From NCBI GenBank assembly GCA_042218065.1, contig JBDGRL010000056.1:1-41028 (forward strand): DNA of 41,028 bases. The letters run 5' to 3'. This DNA is from JBDGRJ01 sp042218065. Lineage in GTDB: Bacteria; Patescibacteriota; Patescibacteriia; Magasanikbacterales; UBA922. Of this stretch, positions 1 through 7,957 are shown piece after piece. The translations under genes and the position numbers were made by a program. The first letter of the stretch is position 1. Each line of letters begins with the position of its first letter. The notes under the pieces are model-generated. The model did not search any database. It was given only the letters and a program-made list of their open reading frames with translations, and was not told where the DNA came from.

Positions 1-4
1 TCCC

Positions 5-40
5 GACAAGCCAGCTTAGTAGGCTGGCGTCTTTTTATTT
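5..40 (+). terminator. Rho-independent terminator of an upstream gene
   Basis: A 6-bp stem GCCAGC/GCTGGC with a 7-nt loop, extended by GAC/GTC pairs, is followed by a T-rich run. It ends a plus-strand gene lying off the left edge and precedes prfA by about 14 nt. Confidence 0.75.
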
Positions 41-53
41 AATAAACCCTTAG

Positions 54-1148
54 ATGAAAAAGAAGTACAAACAAATCAAAACCAAATTCAAACAGCTGGA
101 AAAACAAATGCAGCAACCCGAGATTGCTAATGATTCAAAAAAACTACAAGAAAAGTCTAAGCAGTACTCTCGGCTTGAGCCAATTTATGAAAAAATAGAA
201 CAGCTGGAGCAAACTGAAGAGAAAATCAAAGAGACCGAGCAGATGCTGGAAGATGATATTGATCAAGATATGTACAAGATGGGAGAAAAAGAGCTAGATC
301 AGCTAAAAGACAAGCAAGAAAAACTGCAAGAGAAGCTGAAAAAGATGACCAGACCAAAAGATCCGCAAGATAGAAAAAATGCTATCGTAGAGATCCGAGC
401 CGGTGCCGGAGGTGATGAAGCGGCACTGTTTGCAGCAGATCTATCCAGGATGTATATGCGCTACTCCGAAGATAAAGGTTGGGAAACTGCGGTAATTAAC
501 CAAAGCAGGAATGACCTGGGGGGATACAAAGAAATGGTATTTAAAGTAAAAGGTGACGATGTTTACCAAGACCTGAAATACGAGATGGGTGTACACAGAG
601 TACAAAGAGTGCCGGAGACAGAAAAATCCGGTCGCATCCACACCTCCACTGCCTCAGTCGCGGTACTACCTGAAGCCGAAGAAACAGAGGTCGATATCGA
701 CCCCGACGACATTGAGATCGAACCATTTAGTCCCAACAAACCCGGCGGACAAAGCGTAAACACCTCCAACAGCGCAATCCGAATCAAACATAAAAAGATG
801 GATATTATAGTACAGTGCCAAGATGAAAAATCACAAAAACAAAACAAAAAGAAAGCAATGGAAGTACTTCGGGCGCGAGTATATGAGAAAAAACAAGAAG
901 AAAAAAGAAAAAAGCGAGATGAAGCGCGCAGATCTCAGATCGGATCCTCTGACAGGAGTGAAAAAATAAGAACTTACAACTTCCCCCAAGACAGAATCAC
1001 GGACCACCGCATAGAGCAAAACTACAGTAATATAGAAGCTGTGCTCGATGGAGAAAAGCTAGATGAGATTATAGAAGACCTACGAGAGGCCAGGTTCGAG
1101 GAGATGGAAAATGCAGAGTTTGACGTGGATGAATTTTTGAAAGACTAA
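54..1148 (+). CDS. prfA: Peptide chain release factor 1 (RF1)
   Basis: Class I release factor that recognises UAA and UAG in the ribosomal A site and triggers hydrolysis of peptidyl-tRNA. The 364 residues match the family length. An N-terminal coiled-coil-rich domain (about residues 1-110) is followed by the PCRF region with the motif AGAGGDEAALFAADL. The codon-recognition tripeptide appears as P-E-T in RVPETEKSGRIHTS, the RF1-type P-x-T rather than the RF2 S-P-F. The catalytic GGQ is in PGGQSVNTSNSAIR. The downstream minus-strand toxin-antitoxin pair separates it from its usual partner prmC, whose product methylates the GGQ glutamine. The start is the first ATG after the upstream terminator. 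Very secure. Confidence 0.97.
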   Translation: MKKKYKQIKTKFKQLEKQMQQPEIANDSKKLQEKSKQYSRLEPIYEKIEQLEQTEEKIKETEQMLEDDIDQDMYKMGEKELDQLKDKQEKLQEKLKKMTRPKDPQDRKNAIVEIRAGAGGDEAALFAADLSRMYMRYSEDKGWETAVINQSRNDLGGYKEMVFKVKGDDVYQDLKYEMGVHRVQRVPETEKSGRIHTSTASVAVLPEAEETEVDIDPDDIEIEPFSPNKPGGQSVNTSNSAIRIKHKKMDIIVQCQDEKSQKQNKKKAMEVLRARVYEKKQEEKRKKRDEARRSQIGSSDRSEKIRTYNFPQDRITDHRIEQNYSNIEAVLDGEKLDEIIEDLREARFEEMENAEFDVDEFLKD

Positions 1149-1166
1149 CCTGACTAACTACCCTCT

Positions 1167-1625
1167 CTATTGATGATTTAAACCAACTATACTCTCGGCT
1201 AAATCATAATCATTTTCAGAATACACACTATCGAAACTAAAAATACCATCTAACTTAAATTTCTCTAATATAACCAAATTTACACAATCAAAATAAGATG
1301 CTCCTTTTTTAGATTGCTGTTTAAAAACCTTATCTACCTTCTTTTCCAATTCTCTATCAAAATCATATTCAAAAAAATTTTTACTTCTAAATTTATTTAA
1401 TGCTTCACGGGCTTCTTTTTGCCCAATCTTATAGCTAACCACGGTAACGGCCTCCGGAATAGTAAAGGGGGAAATCTGAAAGTCAACACTCATTTGTTGA
1501 AACTGCTTGCTAATATTCACTGCCTTTGGGTGGTTAGAGTCATCGGTCTTCACTAAAGCTACCAAAGCATCAGCATCTACCAATATTTCCAAAGGGTTAT
1601 TATCAGTAATCTTACTCATTGTCAT
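1167..1625 (-). CDS. PIN-domain ribonuclease toxin (VapC-like)
   Basis: A 152-residue PIN-domain protein, the fold of VapC toxins, which are Mg2+-dependent endoribonucleases. The acidic residues expected at the active site are visible: Asp17 (and Asp19) in ILVDADALVAL, Glu58 in TIPEAV, Asp113 in SYFDCVN and Asp132 in FSFD. It follows a ribbon-helix-helix antitoxin gene and overlaps it by 14 nt, the usual antitoxin-first arrangement with translational coupling. The pair sits between prfA and prmC on the opposite strand, which suggests insertion into an ancestral prfA-prmC pair. The exact RNA target cannot be read from the sequence. Confidence 0.85.
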   Translation of the reverse strand: MTMSKITDNNPLEILVDADALVALVKTDDSNHPKAVNISKQFQQMSVDFQISPFTIPEAVTVVSYKIGQKEAREALNKFRSKNFFEYDFDRELEKKVDKVFKQQSKKGASYFDCVNLVILEKFKLDGIFSFDSVYSENDYDLAESIVGLNHQ

Positions 1626-1848
1626 AAAGATAATTATCCATGTTTTTGGACAAATCTTTCGGCCCGCCGGATAGATTCAAATTCGCCAAATCAGTAAGGT
1701 CTACTTGTCCTTTTTGTTTTTTCTTATTATCCAAACCTTCTGCTAAAAACTCCCGCATTAAATCAGACATAGATCGCCCCTCTTCTCTAGCTTCTGCCTT
1801 AATTTTTTTATGTAAATTTTCGGGAATATAAAGTTGGGTTCTTTTCAT
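1612..1848 (-). CDS. Ribbon-helix-helix antitoxin of the PIN toxin
   Basis: A 78-residue protein. The first 45 residues (MKRTQLYIPENLHKK, then a helix and RSMSDLMREFLAEGL) have the beta-strand/helix/helix pattern of CopG/Arc-type DNA-binding antitoxins. The C-terminal tail (about residues 46-78, rich in Asp, Asn and Lys) would be the part that wraps the toxin. It is expected to dimerise, bind the palindromic operator just upstream and repress its own promoter, more tightly when complexed with toxin. Its 3' end overlaps the PIN gene. Function is inferred from the fold and the gene pairing. Confidence 0.85.
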   Translation of the reverse strand: MKRTQLYIPENLHKKIKAEAREEGRSMSDLMREFLAEGLDNKKKQKGQVDLTDLANLNLSGGPKDLSKNMDNYLYDNE

Positions 1849-1868
1849 TCTATGGTTAATACAAGTTT

Positions 1869-1897
1869 ATTATACATATGATGTATACATTAGTCAA
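1869..1897 (-). promoter_or_regulatory. Toxin-antitoxin promoter with palindromic operator
   Basis: On the minus strand, TTGACT (1892-1897) and TATAAT (1869-1874) are separated by exactly 17 nt. A perfect inverted repeat, TATACAT-ATG-ATGTATA (1871-1887), overlaps the -10 box and the spacer, so a bound ribbon-helix-helix protein would block RNA polymerase. This is a clean autoregulation arrangement. Confidence 0.8.
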
Positions 1898-2018
1898 ACG
1901 GGTTGGCTATCTCTTTAAATATGCTAAAGTATATTTACTAAAATAAAACAATATCTTCTCTATACAAGAATTACTGCAAAACCAAAAAAATATCGATCAA
2001 ACCAATGCAGAGATACTA

Positions 2019-2804
2019 TTGGCCCACGCAATAAGCCAAGAAAAAGAGTTCATTATAGCCCACCCCGAATACAAACTAAGTCTCTGGGAGTGGGTTAAGT
2101 TTAAATATTACATATATAAACGAAAACAAAACTATCCTCTAGCCTATATTACAGGAAAAAAAGAATTTTACGGGCTGGATTTTAATATTACCGAAGACGT
2201 ATTAGTGCCAAGACCTGAGACAGAACAGATAGTGGATTTGGCTTTAGAGCAGATTAATGAAATGGATGATCATATTTTACTAGCGGATACAGGTACAGGG
2301 AGTGGCTGTATTCCAATCTCAATCCTAAAAAATTTAGAAAAGAAAAAAATATCTCAGCTAGAAACTATAGCTACTGACATTTCCGATGAAGCTTTAGAAA
2401 TAGCTAAAAAAAATTCTAAAAAGTACAAAGTAGAAATAGATTTTAGACAAGGAAATCTTGCTGAACCAATTAAATCTGAATTAAAGTCTTATGAAAATGT
2501 AGTAATCACAGCAAACCTTCCTTATTTAACTAGGGAAGAATTTAACTCAGAGCAAAGTATTCAGCAAGAACCTAAAGAAGCTTTAGTTGCTGAAGAAAAA
2601 GGATTAGAGCTGTATGAAAATTTGCTTGAGCAAATAAAAAACTTTAGTCTAAAAAATCAAAACCTGGTTTTATTTTTTGAGATTAATCCTTGGCAAAAGG
2701 AAAATATTAAGAAGTTAGTAAAACAGAGACTAAATAATTGCAAAATAGATTTTAAAAAAGACTTAAACAAGAAAGACAGAATATTAATTTTAAGGCAAAG
2801 TTAA
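2019..2804 (+). CDS. prmC: Protein-(glutamine-N5) methyltransferase, release factor-specific (PrmC/HemK)
   Basis: S-adenosylmethionine-dependent methylation of the GGQ glutamine of RF1/RF2. The Rossmann motif I is DTGTGSGCIPISIL. The catalytic NPPY motif appears as NLPY (ITANLPYLTREEF). The substrate-binding N-terminal helical domain shows the typical ILLAHAIS...IIAHPEY pattern. The first NTG codon in frame is TTG 2019, but recognisable PrmC sequence continues upstream in the same open frame to about 1953 (ending ...IQELLQNQK, then NAEILLAHA), with no ATG, GTG or TTG there and a stop at 1944. The real N-terminus may therefore use a non-canonical start, or may have been damaged when the toxin-antitoxin pair was inserted. 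Confidence 0.9.
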   Translation: MAHAISQEKEFIIAHPEYKLSLWEWVKFKYYIYKRKQNYPLAYITGKKEFYGLDFNITEDVLVPRPETEQIVDLALEQINEMDDHILLADTGTGSGCIPISILKNLEKKKISQLETIATDISDEALEIAKKNSKKYKVEIDFRQGNLAEPIKSELKSYENVVITANLPYLTREEFNSEQSIQQEPKEALVAEEKGLELYENLLEQIKNFSLKNQNLVLFFEINPWQKENIKKLVKQRLNNCKIDFKKDLNKKDRILILRQS

Positions 2805-2806
2805 TT

Positions 2807-3557
2807 TTACTCTTTTCCATAGATAGAGTAAGAACCTAAATCCCCAGCATCTATTTCCTCTCTTCTCAAACTTTCTGAGCTATAATCTTTTTCACTATCA
2901 GTCAATATAAAACCATTAGAGTCTATTTTTTCTAAGAGGCTAGGATCATAAGTAATGTCTTGACCAACACAACTATGTTCTAGAATTCCTCCTATATCAT
3001 TAAATTCAGACAACTCTAGTTTTGATCTCTTATCACTAGAGATAATTTCTGGCTCATCATACTCTGGATCACTTGTTTTGTCTTGTAAGCGAATTCTATC
3101 TTCAGCAGTATCAGTTGGAAAATATTTCTTTATTATTTCTAAAGTTACCTCTTCTGGTCCATTACCAAAATTAAAGCTAAAAGTTAATTTACAACTTATT
3201 TCATCTTCCTCTTCAATGGATAAGTTACTGTCATACCTATTTTCTATTTCATTCCTTATTTGGTTGAAATCTGATCTGGGATCAACAATTATTATATCTC
3301 TAGCACCTAACACAAGAGGGTATTCTATATCATTTAATCCTCCAGGGTAAATTAGCGGCTTGTTTTTCAAAACTTCTTGTATTTCTTCTAATTTTGCAGT
3401 TTCTCTTAATTTTTCAACTAATTTTTGTTTAGACTTACTTTCTTTGAGTTCACTAATCTTGTAGGTTACTATAAGACTTTTCTAAATCTTGTGAGGGAAG
3501 CCTTTCTGTTTCAAGCAAATTAATCTTCATGCCTGGTTCTTGCTCACCTGCAGCCAT
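2807..3557 (-). pseudogene. Frameshifted gene of unknown function, possible Rossmann-like domain
   Basis: I do not recognise the family. A 187-codon frame from TTG 3370 down to 2807 has a strand-loop-strand start, PLIYPGGLNDIEYPLVLGARDIIIVDP in two parts (glycine turn, then a terminal Asp), resembling a nucleotide- or SAM-binding Rossmann core, followed by an acidic C-terminal half. The same frame stays open upstream to 3481 without a good start. A separate ATG frame starts at 3557 (MAAGEQEPGMK...) and stops at 3453. The two overlap between 3453 and 3481 and would join by a single +1 shift, for instance by loss of one A from the AAAA run near 3475. I read this as one gene broken by an indel, or as a sequencing error. 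Confidence 0.55.
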
Positions 3558-3566
3558 AGTATTTAA

Positions 3567-4733
3567 TTAAGAATTATTTAAGAAAACATAAAAAGAAGAA
3601 AAAATAGCAGCGACCACAAAACTAGCAATAAATGGATAAAAATCAATATAAAATAACAGTATCAAAATCGGTAAAAATATGACCCTCGATGCCTTATAAG
3701 TAATTTCTCTAGTCACTACAAACAAAAATACATCTTCATGATCAGACTCAGCCAAATCATAGGTTTTGGCACTCCAAGGAACTTGCAAAATTTTATAGGC
3801 CAAATTTTTGTAGGTATCAACGGCAAAAATCCACCCGAAACTACGAGCAAATATTCGGCCAATCCAGCCTAGAACATAAAAAATTGTGCCATATTTTATT
3901 AACTCATTTTTGTCATACTTATCGGTAGCTTCTCCAATGGCAGTATAGACCAAAATGGAAGCTAATGTAGTGATTGTAATAATTAGCCCGGTTTGAGAAA
4001 TGCCGCCTAAAGCTATCAGTAAAAAGATTGGCCAGACAATAGTATTAATAGTTTTTTCAACTGCGTACCCAGAAAAACTGATGAAATTGCCCCAGTCTCG
4101 TTTATCTTTGAACTTATTCCACATTTCTTTAAAGGAAAAATTAAGTTCCAGTTTCTGCTCTTTATAAAAATAAAGCGGCAAATAACTAGCAAGCAACACT
4201 AAAGAACCAACAAGAAATAACAAAGAAAAACTAAAATAATCAGCTAAATAAGCGCCAACAACTGGGCCTAGGGCAGCTACAATAGTTACGACAATATTAA
4301 ACAGAGACAATTCTTCTCCGCGAATGTCTTTATTCGAGTGAATTAGATAATTAAGATGGTAACTAAAATTTTTAAAAATAGCTCCAATAGCTGAAACTAA
4401 AGGTAGTAAAAAATAAAGCCAACCAAAAGTATCAATGTATCTCAATCCTAGGTAATAAGCGATCGAAAATGGAATTGACATCATCAAGCCATGATTCACC
4501 CCGACTTTGCTAATCAAATTAGCACCAAAATAAGCTAAAATTACATAGAAGAAGGGTATAATTACAAAAAACAAAATAATCTGATGGATCGGGTATCCAA
4601 GCTGGTACAAATAAATAGGCACGAACACACTCATCAAGCTAGTACCAAGTCTAATCAAGCCTCGAGCTAGGAAAAGCGGTAATTCATCTGTATGGCTATA
4701 AAATTTTTTTGAGAAAATGAATGGTTTAGACAC
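3567..4733 (-). CDS. Major facilitator superfamily permease
   Basis: A 388-residue integral membrane protein with about 11-12 hydrophobic segments in two halves joined by a basic cytoplasmic loop near residues 195-215 (KEMWNKFKDKRDW). This is the MFS secondary-transporter layout. The segment following TM2 (ANLISKVGVNHG) is in the position of the MFS A-motif loop but poorly conserved, so the substrate cannot be inferred. It lies immediately downstream of the frameshifted 2807-3557 gene's 5' end (9-nt gap) on the same strand, and is followed upstream by the nucleotide-hydrolase cluster. Possibly a drug or metabolite exporter. Confidence 0.8.
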   Translation of the reverse strand: MSKPFIFSKKFYSHTDELPLFLARGLIRLGTSLMSVFVPIYLYQLGYPIHQIILFFVIIPFFYVILAYFGANLISKVGVNHGLMMSIPFSIAYYLGLRYIDTFGWLYFLLPLVSAIGAIFKNFSYHLNYLIHSNKDIRGEELSLFNIVVTIVAALGPVVGAYLADYFSFSLLFLVGSLVLLASYLPLYFYKEQKLELNFSFKEMWNKFKDKRDWGNFISFSGYAVEKTINTIVWPIFLLIALGGISQTGLIITITTLASILVYTAIGEATDKYDKNELIKYGTIFYVLGWIGRIFARSFGWIFAVDTYKNLAYKILQVPWSAKTYDLAESDHEDVFLFVVTREITYKASRVIFLPILILLFYIDFYPFIASFVVAAIFSSFYVFLNNS

Positions 4734-4743
4734 CTTGCTAAAT

Positions 4744-5048
4744 TTAGCTAATATCCTCTAAAATAATTTTTTCAGAAAAACCGCCTTTCTGTTCTTTCTT
4801 CTTTTGTCTTAATTCTTCTATATCAGAAAAACTAACATTTTATATTCACAAATTGCAAGGATTACTTCTAAAATATCAGCTAACTCTTGTGGGGTTTCAT
4901 CTTCAACAAACTCCTGAGTTTCTTCTTCTAGTTTATCTTTTAATTTTTCCCATAGCTCTTCAGTGTCAGCTTCATGAGTTTCCGGCGTTTTGTTATCTTC
5001 TTTTATAATCTCAGGAATTTTGTCTCTTACTAACTTATCTATAGACAT
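4744..5048 (-). pseudogene. MazG-like NTP pyrophosphohydrolase, broken by a homopolymer frameshift
   Basis: The N-terminus (MSIDKLVRDKIPEII, then HEADTEELWEKLKDKLEEE and ELADILEVILAI) matches the short all-alpha MazG-like/COG4997 pyrophosphohydrolases with KLVRDKIPEII starts, which hydrolyse nucleoside triphosphates to monophosphates. The frame stops early after 76 codons (KMLVFLI). In the -1 frame translation resumes as FSDIEELRQKKKEQKGGF and SEKIILEDIS and stops at 4744-4746, exactly the family's expected C-terminus. The shift lies at a run of five A (4827-4831; T on the coding strand), where a sixth base would restore a protein of about 100 residues. It is either a real lesion, phase variation, or a homopolymer error. 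Confidence 0.75.
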
Positions 5049-5059
5049 AGAAATTATTA

Positions 5060-5542
5060 TTAATATTTTTGTAGAAATTTATCTACAGCATCTTGTTGAA
5101 AATGTACAATATCAAGTTTAGTCAACTTATTCGAGTTGAAAAACTCAACTTCTAAAATATTTTCATCCTCAGCAAAATTTTGCTCTTGTTGTTTTTCTGA
5201 TTCTAGCTCTGCTAGATAGAAAAAATTAATACCATGAACAAACTTATCACTCGAATCATAGTAAGCCATTTCTTTTTCGATGTGAAATGGATCTAAGCTT
5301 TTTATCTCTGCTTCATACCCTGTTTCCTCCTTAATTTCTCTGATTGTACCATCAATCAAATCTTCACCTAAGTGTAAACCACCACCAGGAAGTTCCCACT
5401 GATTAGATTTCTCATCTACTATCATTAAAATTTCTCCCTGATTATTTTCTACAAAAGCATAAACTCCTGGGCGAAACTCAACTTCTTCTTTTGAGTTTGG
5501 TTGGTGAATATTTTTATTTATGTCGTAAAATTTTAAATTCAT
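5060..5542 (-). CDS. NUDIX hydrolase
   Basis: A 160-residue protein with a complete NUDIX box, G-x5-E-x7-REUxEExGU, seen as GGGLHLGEDL then REIKEETGY at about residues 54-76. The preceding WELPGG is the usual lead-in. Family members hydrolyse nucleoside diphosphate-linked compounds such as oxidised dNTPs, ADP-ribose or capped nucleotides; the substrate is not readable here. It is 11 nt upstream of the MazG-like gene and in the same direction as five further small-enzyme genes, so co-transcription is likely. Confidence 0.88.
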   Translation of the reverse strand: MNLKFYDINKNIHQPNSKEEVEFRPGVYAFVENNQGEILMIVDEKSNQWELPGGGLHLGEDLIDGTIREIKEETGYEAEIKSLDPFHIEKEMAYYDSSDKFVHGINFFYLAELESEKQQEQNFAEDENILEVEFFNSNKLTKLDIVHFQQDAVDKFLQKY

Positions 5543-5595
5543 CTAGGTAAATTATTATGCATATTTTCTAACTTTTTAGTAAAACTTACACACTC

Positions 5596-6207
5596 TTATT
5601 TTCTAAAAAAATTAAGCAATACTGCCACACTCCGCCCTTCTTGGATTTCACCTTCCCGGCACATCTCCTCTACTTGCTCAAAACTAAACCACTTTCTCTC
5701 AGTTATCTCTTCTGCTTCTGTGTGTTCTATATCTATATTTTCTGTAATATTTTCGGCGGTGAGATAATATAAATCCCAATCTACTGTAGAGCCGCAAACT
5801 TTCTTCTCAATCACTTGCCATTCTTCCGCCTCCATTTCTGATTCTTCCTTCAGTTCAGATTTAGCTCCAGCAATAATATCTTTTTCTGGAACAGATTTAT
5901 TGATATATGGTTCATATTCTTCAAAGCTATCAAAAACTTTACCTCCAGGCAGGCGCCAATCAAAACTATCCAGCTCAAATCTTCTTTCTTTTTGTAGAAA
6001 AATCTTCTCGTCTTTTATCGCTATAGTTCTAGTACCGGGTGGGCGAGAAAATTTCTCGAAAGTCATTTCCCCATAGCCTTCACCTTTATCTACCAACATT
6101 GGGTATTTTACAATAGCTCCGATTTTCCCCTTTGAGTGAATTTTCGGCTCGCCGTTGTGTTTTATTTTGGGTTCGCCAGGCTTACGTTTTCTAATTATCT
6201 GAGACAT
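5596..6207 (-). CDS. NUDIX hydrolase, ADP-ribose pyrophosphatase-like
   Basis: A 203-residue protein. The central WRLPGGKV begins a NUDIX motif interrupted by an insertion of about 15 residues before the metal-binding helix AKSELKEESEMEAEEW, which keeps the E-x2-E-E residues. Long NUDIX hydrolases with this arrangement often act on ADP-ribose or sugar nucleotides, but that is only a family-level inference. The basic, proline-rich N-terminus (KRKPGEPKIKHNGEPKIHSKG) contains a short duplication of GEPKI-H. It belongs to the minus-strand cluster with another NUDIX protein and a MazG-like enzyme. Confidence 0.82.
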   Translation of the reverse strand: MSQIIRKRKPGEPKIKHNGEPKIHSKGKIGAIVKYPMLVDKGEGYGEMTFEKFSRPPGTRTIAIKDEKIFLQKERRFELDSFDWRLPGGKVFDSFEEYEPYINKSVPEKDIIAGAKSELKEESEMEAEEWQVIEKKVCGSTVDWDLYYLTAENITENIDIEHTEAEEITERKWFSFEQVEEMCREGEIQEGRSVAVLLNFFRK

Positions 6208-6212
6208 ATGGC

Positions 6213-6680
6213 TTAATTTATCTCCTTTCTAAAGTAAGATTTCTCAATTTTTTTATCTTCCGAGCATTCATCTTTTGTCTTGTAAATACTGAAACCCTTG
6301 CTAGTAAGAAATTCAAACATTTCTGGAAATTTTTCTTTGTATGTATTTATTGTTATACCTTGGTAATTCTGATTTTTAATTTCATCTAAAAACTCTGAGT
6401 ATAATTCAGTAAAAACTCCTTTTTTTCTATACTTCTTTTTTACTCCTGATAGCCAAATATGGATTGCATTATCATCAGGATTTTTATTATAGGCAAAAAT
6501 ATACCCTATTGGATCACCTTTCTTAAAAGCAGCTAAAATTAGACCGTCTTTCTCTAAATTATTTTTCCATTTTTCCACTTCATGATACTTGTCCTCTTCA
6601 GAGGAATATTCAGAAAATATAACTCTACTAAGCTCAATGATCGGTAAGATCTCTTTTTTTGTTATTTGTTTTATCACCAT
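6213..6680 (-). CDS. GNAT-family N-acetyltransferase
   Basis: A 155-residue single-domain GNAT. The acetyl-CoA binding motif A is visible as WLSGVKKKYRKKGVFTELYSEF (split here as WLSGV and KKYRKKGVF; the usual R/Q-x-x-G-x-G/A is K-x-x-G-V-F). The C-terminal part MFEFLTSKGFSIYKT is the typical last strand-helix of the fold. The acceptor is unknown. It ends 5 nt upstream of the NUDIX gene start and starts 10 nt downstream of the P-loop kinase stop, consistent with an operon. Confidence 0.8.
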   Translation of the reverse strand: MVIKQITKKEILPIIELSRVIFSEYSSEEDKYHEVEKWKNNLEKDGLILAAFKKGDPIGYIFAYNKNPDDNAIHIWLSGVKKKYRKKGVFTELYSEFLDEIKNQNYQGITINTYKEKFPEMFEFLTSKGFSIYKTKDECSEDKKIEKSYFRKEIN

Positions 6681-6690
6681 AAAAGTGTTT

Positions 6691-7266
6691 TTAATATCTG
6701 CTCTTAATAATTTTATACAACTCCTCTCCAGTTTTTTCTATAGGCTGATCATAATTATCTAGTTTTAAATCAATTTTATCATAGCACCCCTCCAGTGGCT
6801 CCTCGTGGATTCTATATTCTTTTACTTTGCCAGTATACTCAGGAGTTCTTCGTTTAATTCTTTCCAACCTCACATCAGCCGGTGCCCATAATGCTACAAC
6901 TAAACTTTTGTGTTTCTCTAAAATGTTTCTTGGTTGAATGGAATCATTATTTAAAAGTATAGCATTATTACAGGAAAAAATGTTAACCCCATCTCGAACC
7001 CCATCTTCATAAAAGCCATAATATTCCTTGCGATCATCTTCCATAGACCTAACCCAGCTCATGAAAAAATCATTATTATTTTCTCTCTTTTTTCTAAATT
7101 TTTCTTTATCTAAGAAAGTATTTTCATTGGACTCATCATAATTCCTTTTCGGTCTGGTAATTACCCGGAGCGGAAAATTAAATAATTCATCATTTTGAGA
7201 CTTCAAATACTCTATTGAAGAAGTTTTTCCGGCGCAAGATGGTCCTATGATGTAAATATTTAACAT
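6691..7266 (-). CDS. P-loop nucleotide kinase of the guanylate kinase/PhnN type
   Basis: About 191 residues starting at ATG 7266 (MLNIYIIGPSCAGKT). The Walker A motif GPSCAGKT is at the very N-terminus. It is followed by VITRPKR, equivalent to the TTRPPR of guanylate kinase and the TRP of PhnN ribose-1,5-bisphosphate kinase, then NDFFMSW and EYYGF in the phosphate-acceptor region, and an arginine-rich lid RLERIKRRT. A longer frame from TTG 7293 would overlap the SET gene; the ATG start leaves a 13-nt gap and puts the P-loop where the family has it. The exact acceptor is uncertain. Confidence 0.75.
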   Translation of the reverse strand: MLNIYIIGPSCAGKTSSIEYLKSQNDELFNFPLRVITRPKRNYDESNENTFLDKEKFRKKRENNNDFFMSWVRSMEDDRKEYYGFYEDGVRDGVNIFSCNNAILLNNDSIQPRNILEKHKSLVVALWAPADVRLERIKRRTPEYTGKVKEYRIHEEPLEGCYDKIDLKLDNYDQPIEKTGEELYKIIKSRY

Positions 7267-7279
7267 AATTGGGTCATAA

Positions 7280-7648
7280 TTACTTAAGTTCAAACCACAA
7301 ATCCTCTTTATTACCTCCTTGAGTATAGTCTACTAAGATTTCTTCACCTTTTTCAATAGACCTAAGAGACCGAAAAATAATCTGGCTATTTTCTAAATCT
7401 TTTTCATAGTCCGCATTCGGTTCAAAACTATGATTATACAGAGATCCATATCCTAAAGCTATAGCAGCCTTCTCTTCTTTCCAAGAAAAATAATAATTGT
7501 ATAGTTCTGTTTCGTTTATAACTTCTCTATCTTTCTCACTCAACCTTATGACTGGACACACCTCTATTACTTCACCTTTGCGAAAGTCTTTTTTTGCAAA
7601 TACTCCTCTACCTTTATTTTCAGTTTCTTGTATTTCTAAATTACTCAT
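7280..7648 (-). CDS. SET-domain protein
   Basis: A 122-residue minimal SET domain from ATG 7648. The three hallmarks are present: GRGVFAKKDFRKGEVI near the N-terminus, SLYNHSFEPNADYE (the NHS-x-x-PN core of the knot and SAM site) and IEKGEEILVDY near the C-terminus. SET proteins methylate protein lysines; small bacterial versions of this form are common but their targets are unknown. The start overlaps the stop of the DUF1653 gene by 8 nt (ATGAGTAA), so translational coupling is likely. A longer TTG start at 7663 is less plausible. Confidence 0.85.
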   Translation of the reverse strand: MSNLEIQETENKGRGVFAKKDFRKGEVIEVCPVIRLSEKDREVINETELYNYYFSWKEEKAAIALGYGSLYNHSFEPNADYEKDLENSQIIFRSLRSIEKGEEILVDYTQGGNKEDLWFELK

Positions 7649-7874
7649 CGCCGACAAATTCAAACCTAGGCACAGCCTCTCCTTCCCACTCTACTTCAGC
7701 TAAAAATTCTTCTTTAGGCCGGACCCAAATTGCCTCGTCTCCAAACTCTTCTGAATCATAAAGTGCTTTATAGATCACCACTTCTTCCTCGGTAGGCTCA
7801 TAATAACCTTCATATAATACTTCATAATAATTCCTTTTGTAATGCTTGTATTTTCCGAGTTTTATATTATTCAT
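7641..7874 (-). CDS. DUF1653 protein
   Basis: A 77-residue protein spanning the whole DUF1653 domain: GKYKHYKRNYYEVLYEGYY, then VVIYKALYDSEEFGDEAIWVRP split by an insertion, and VPRFEF at the end. The family is small, single-domain and of unknown function, predicted to be a compact beta-barrel often found near mutT/NUDIX-type or nucleotide genes. Here it is the first gene of the minus-strand set that runs through SET, kinase, GNAT, two NUDIX genes and MazG. Confidence 0.85.
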   Translation of the reverse strand: MNNIKLGKYKHYKRNYYEVLYEGYYEPTEEEVVIYKALYDSEEFGDEAIWVRPKEEFLAEVEWEGEAVPRFEFVGDE

Positions 7875-7957
7875 TTAAATTACTACTATTTATTAATCCG
7901 TATTGATTATATTTCCAGTTTAAGAATGGGATGCCCTTTTGAAGTTATTTTTAAAAA

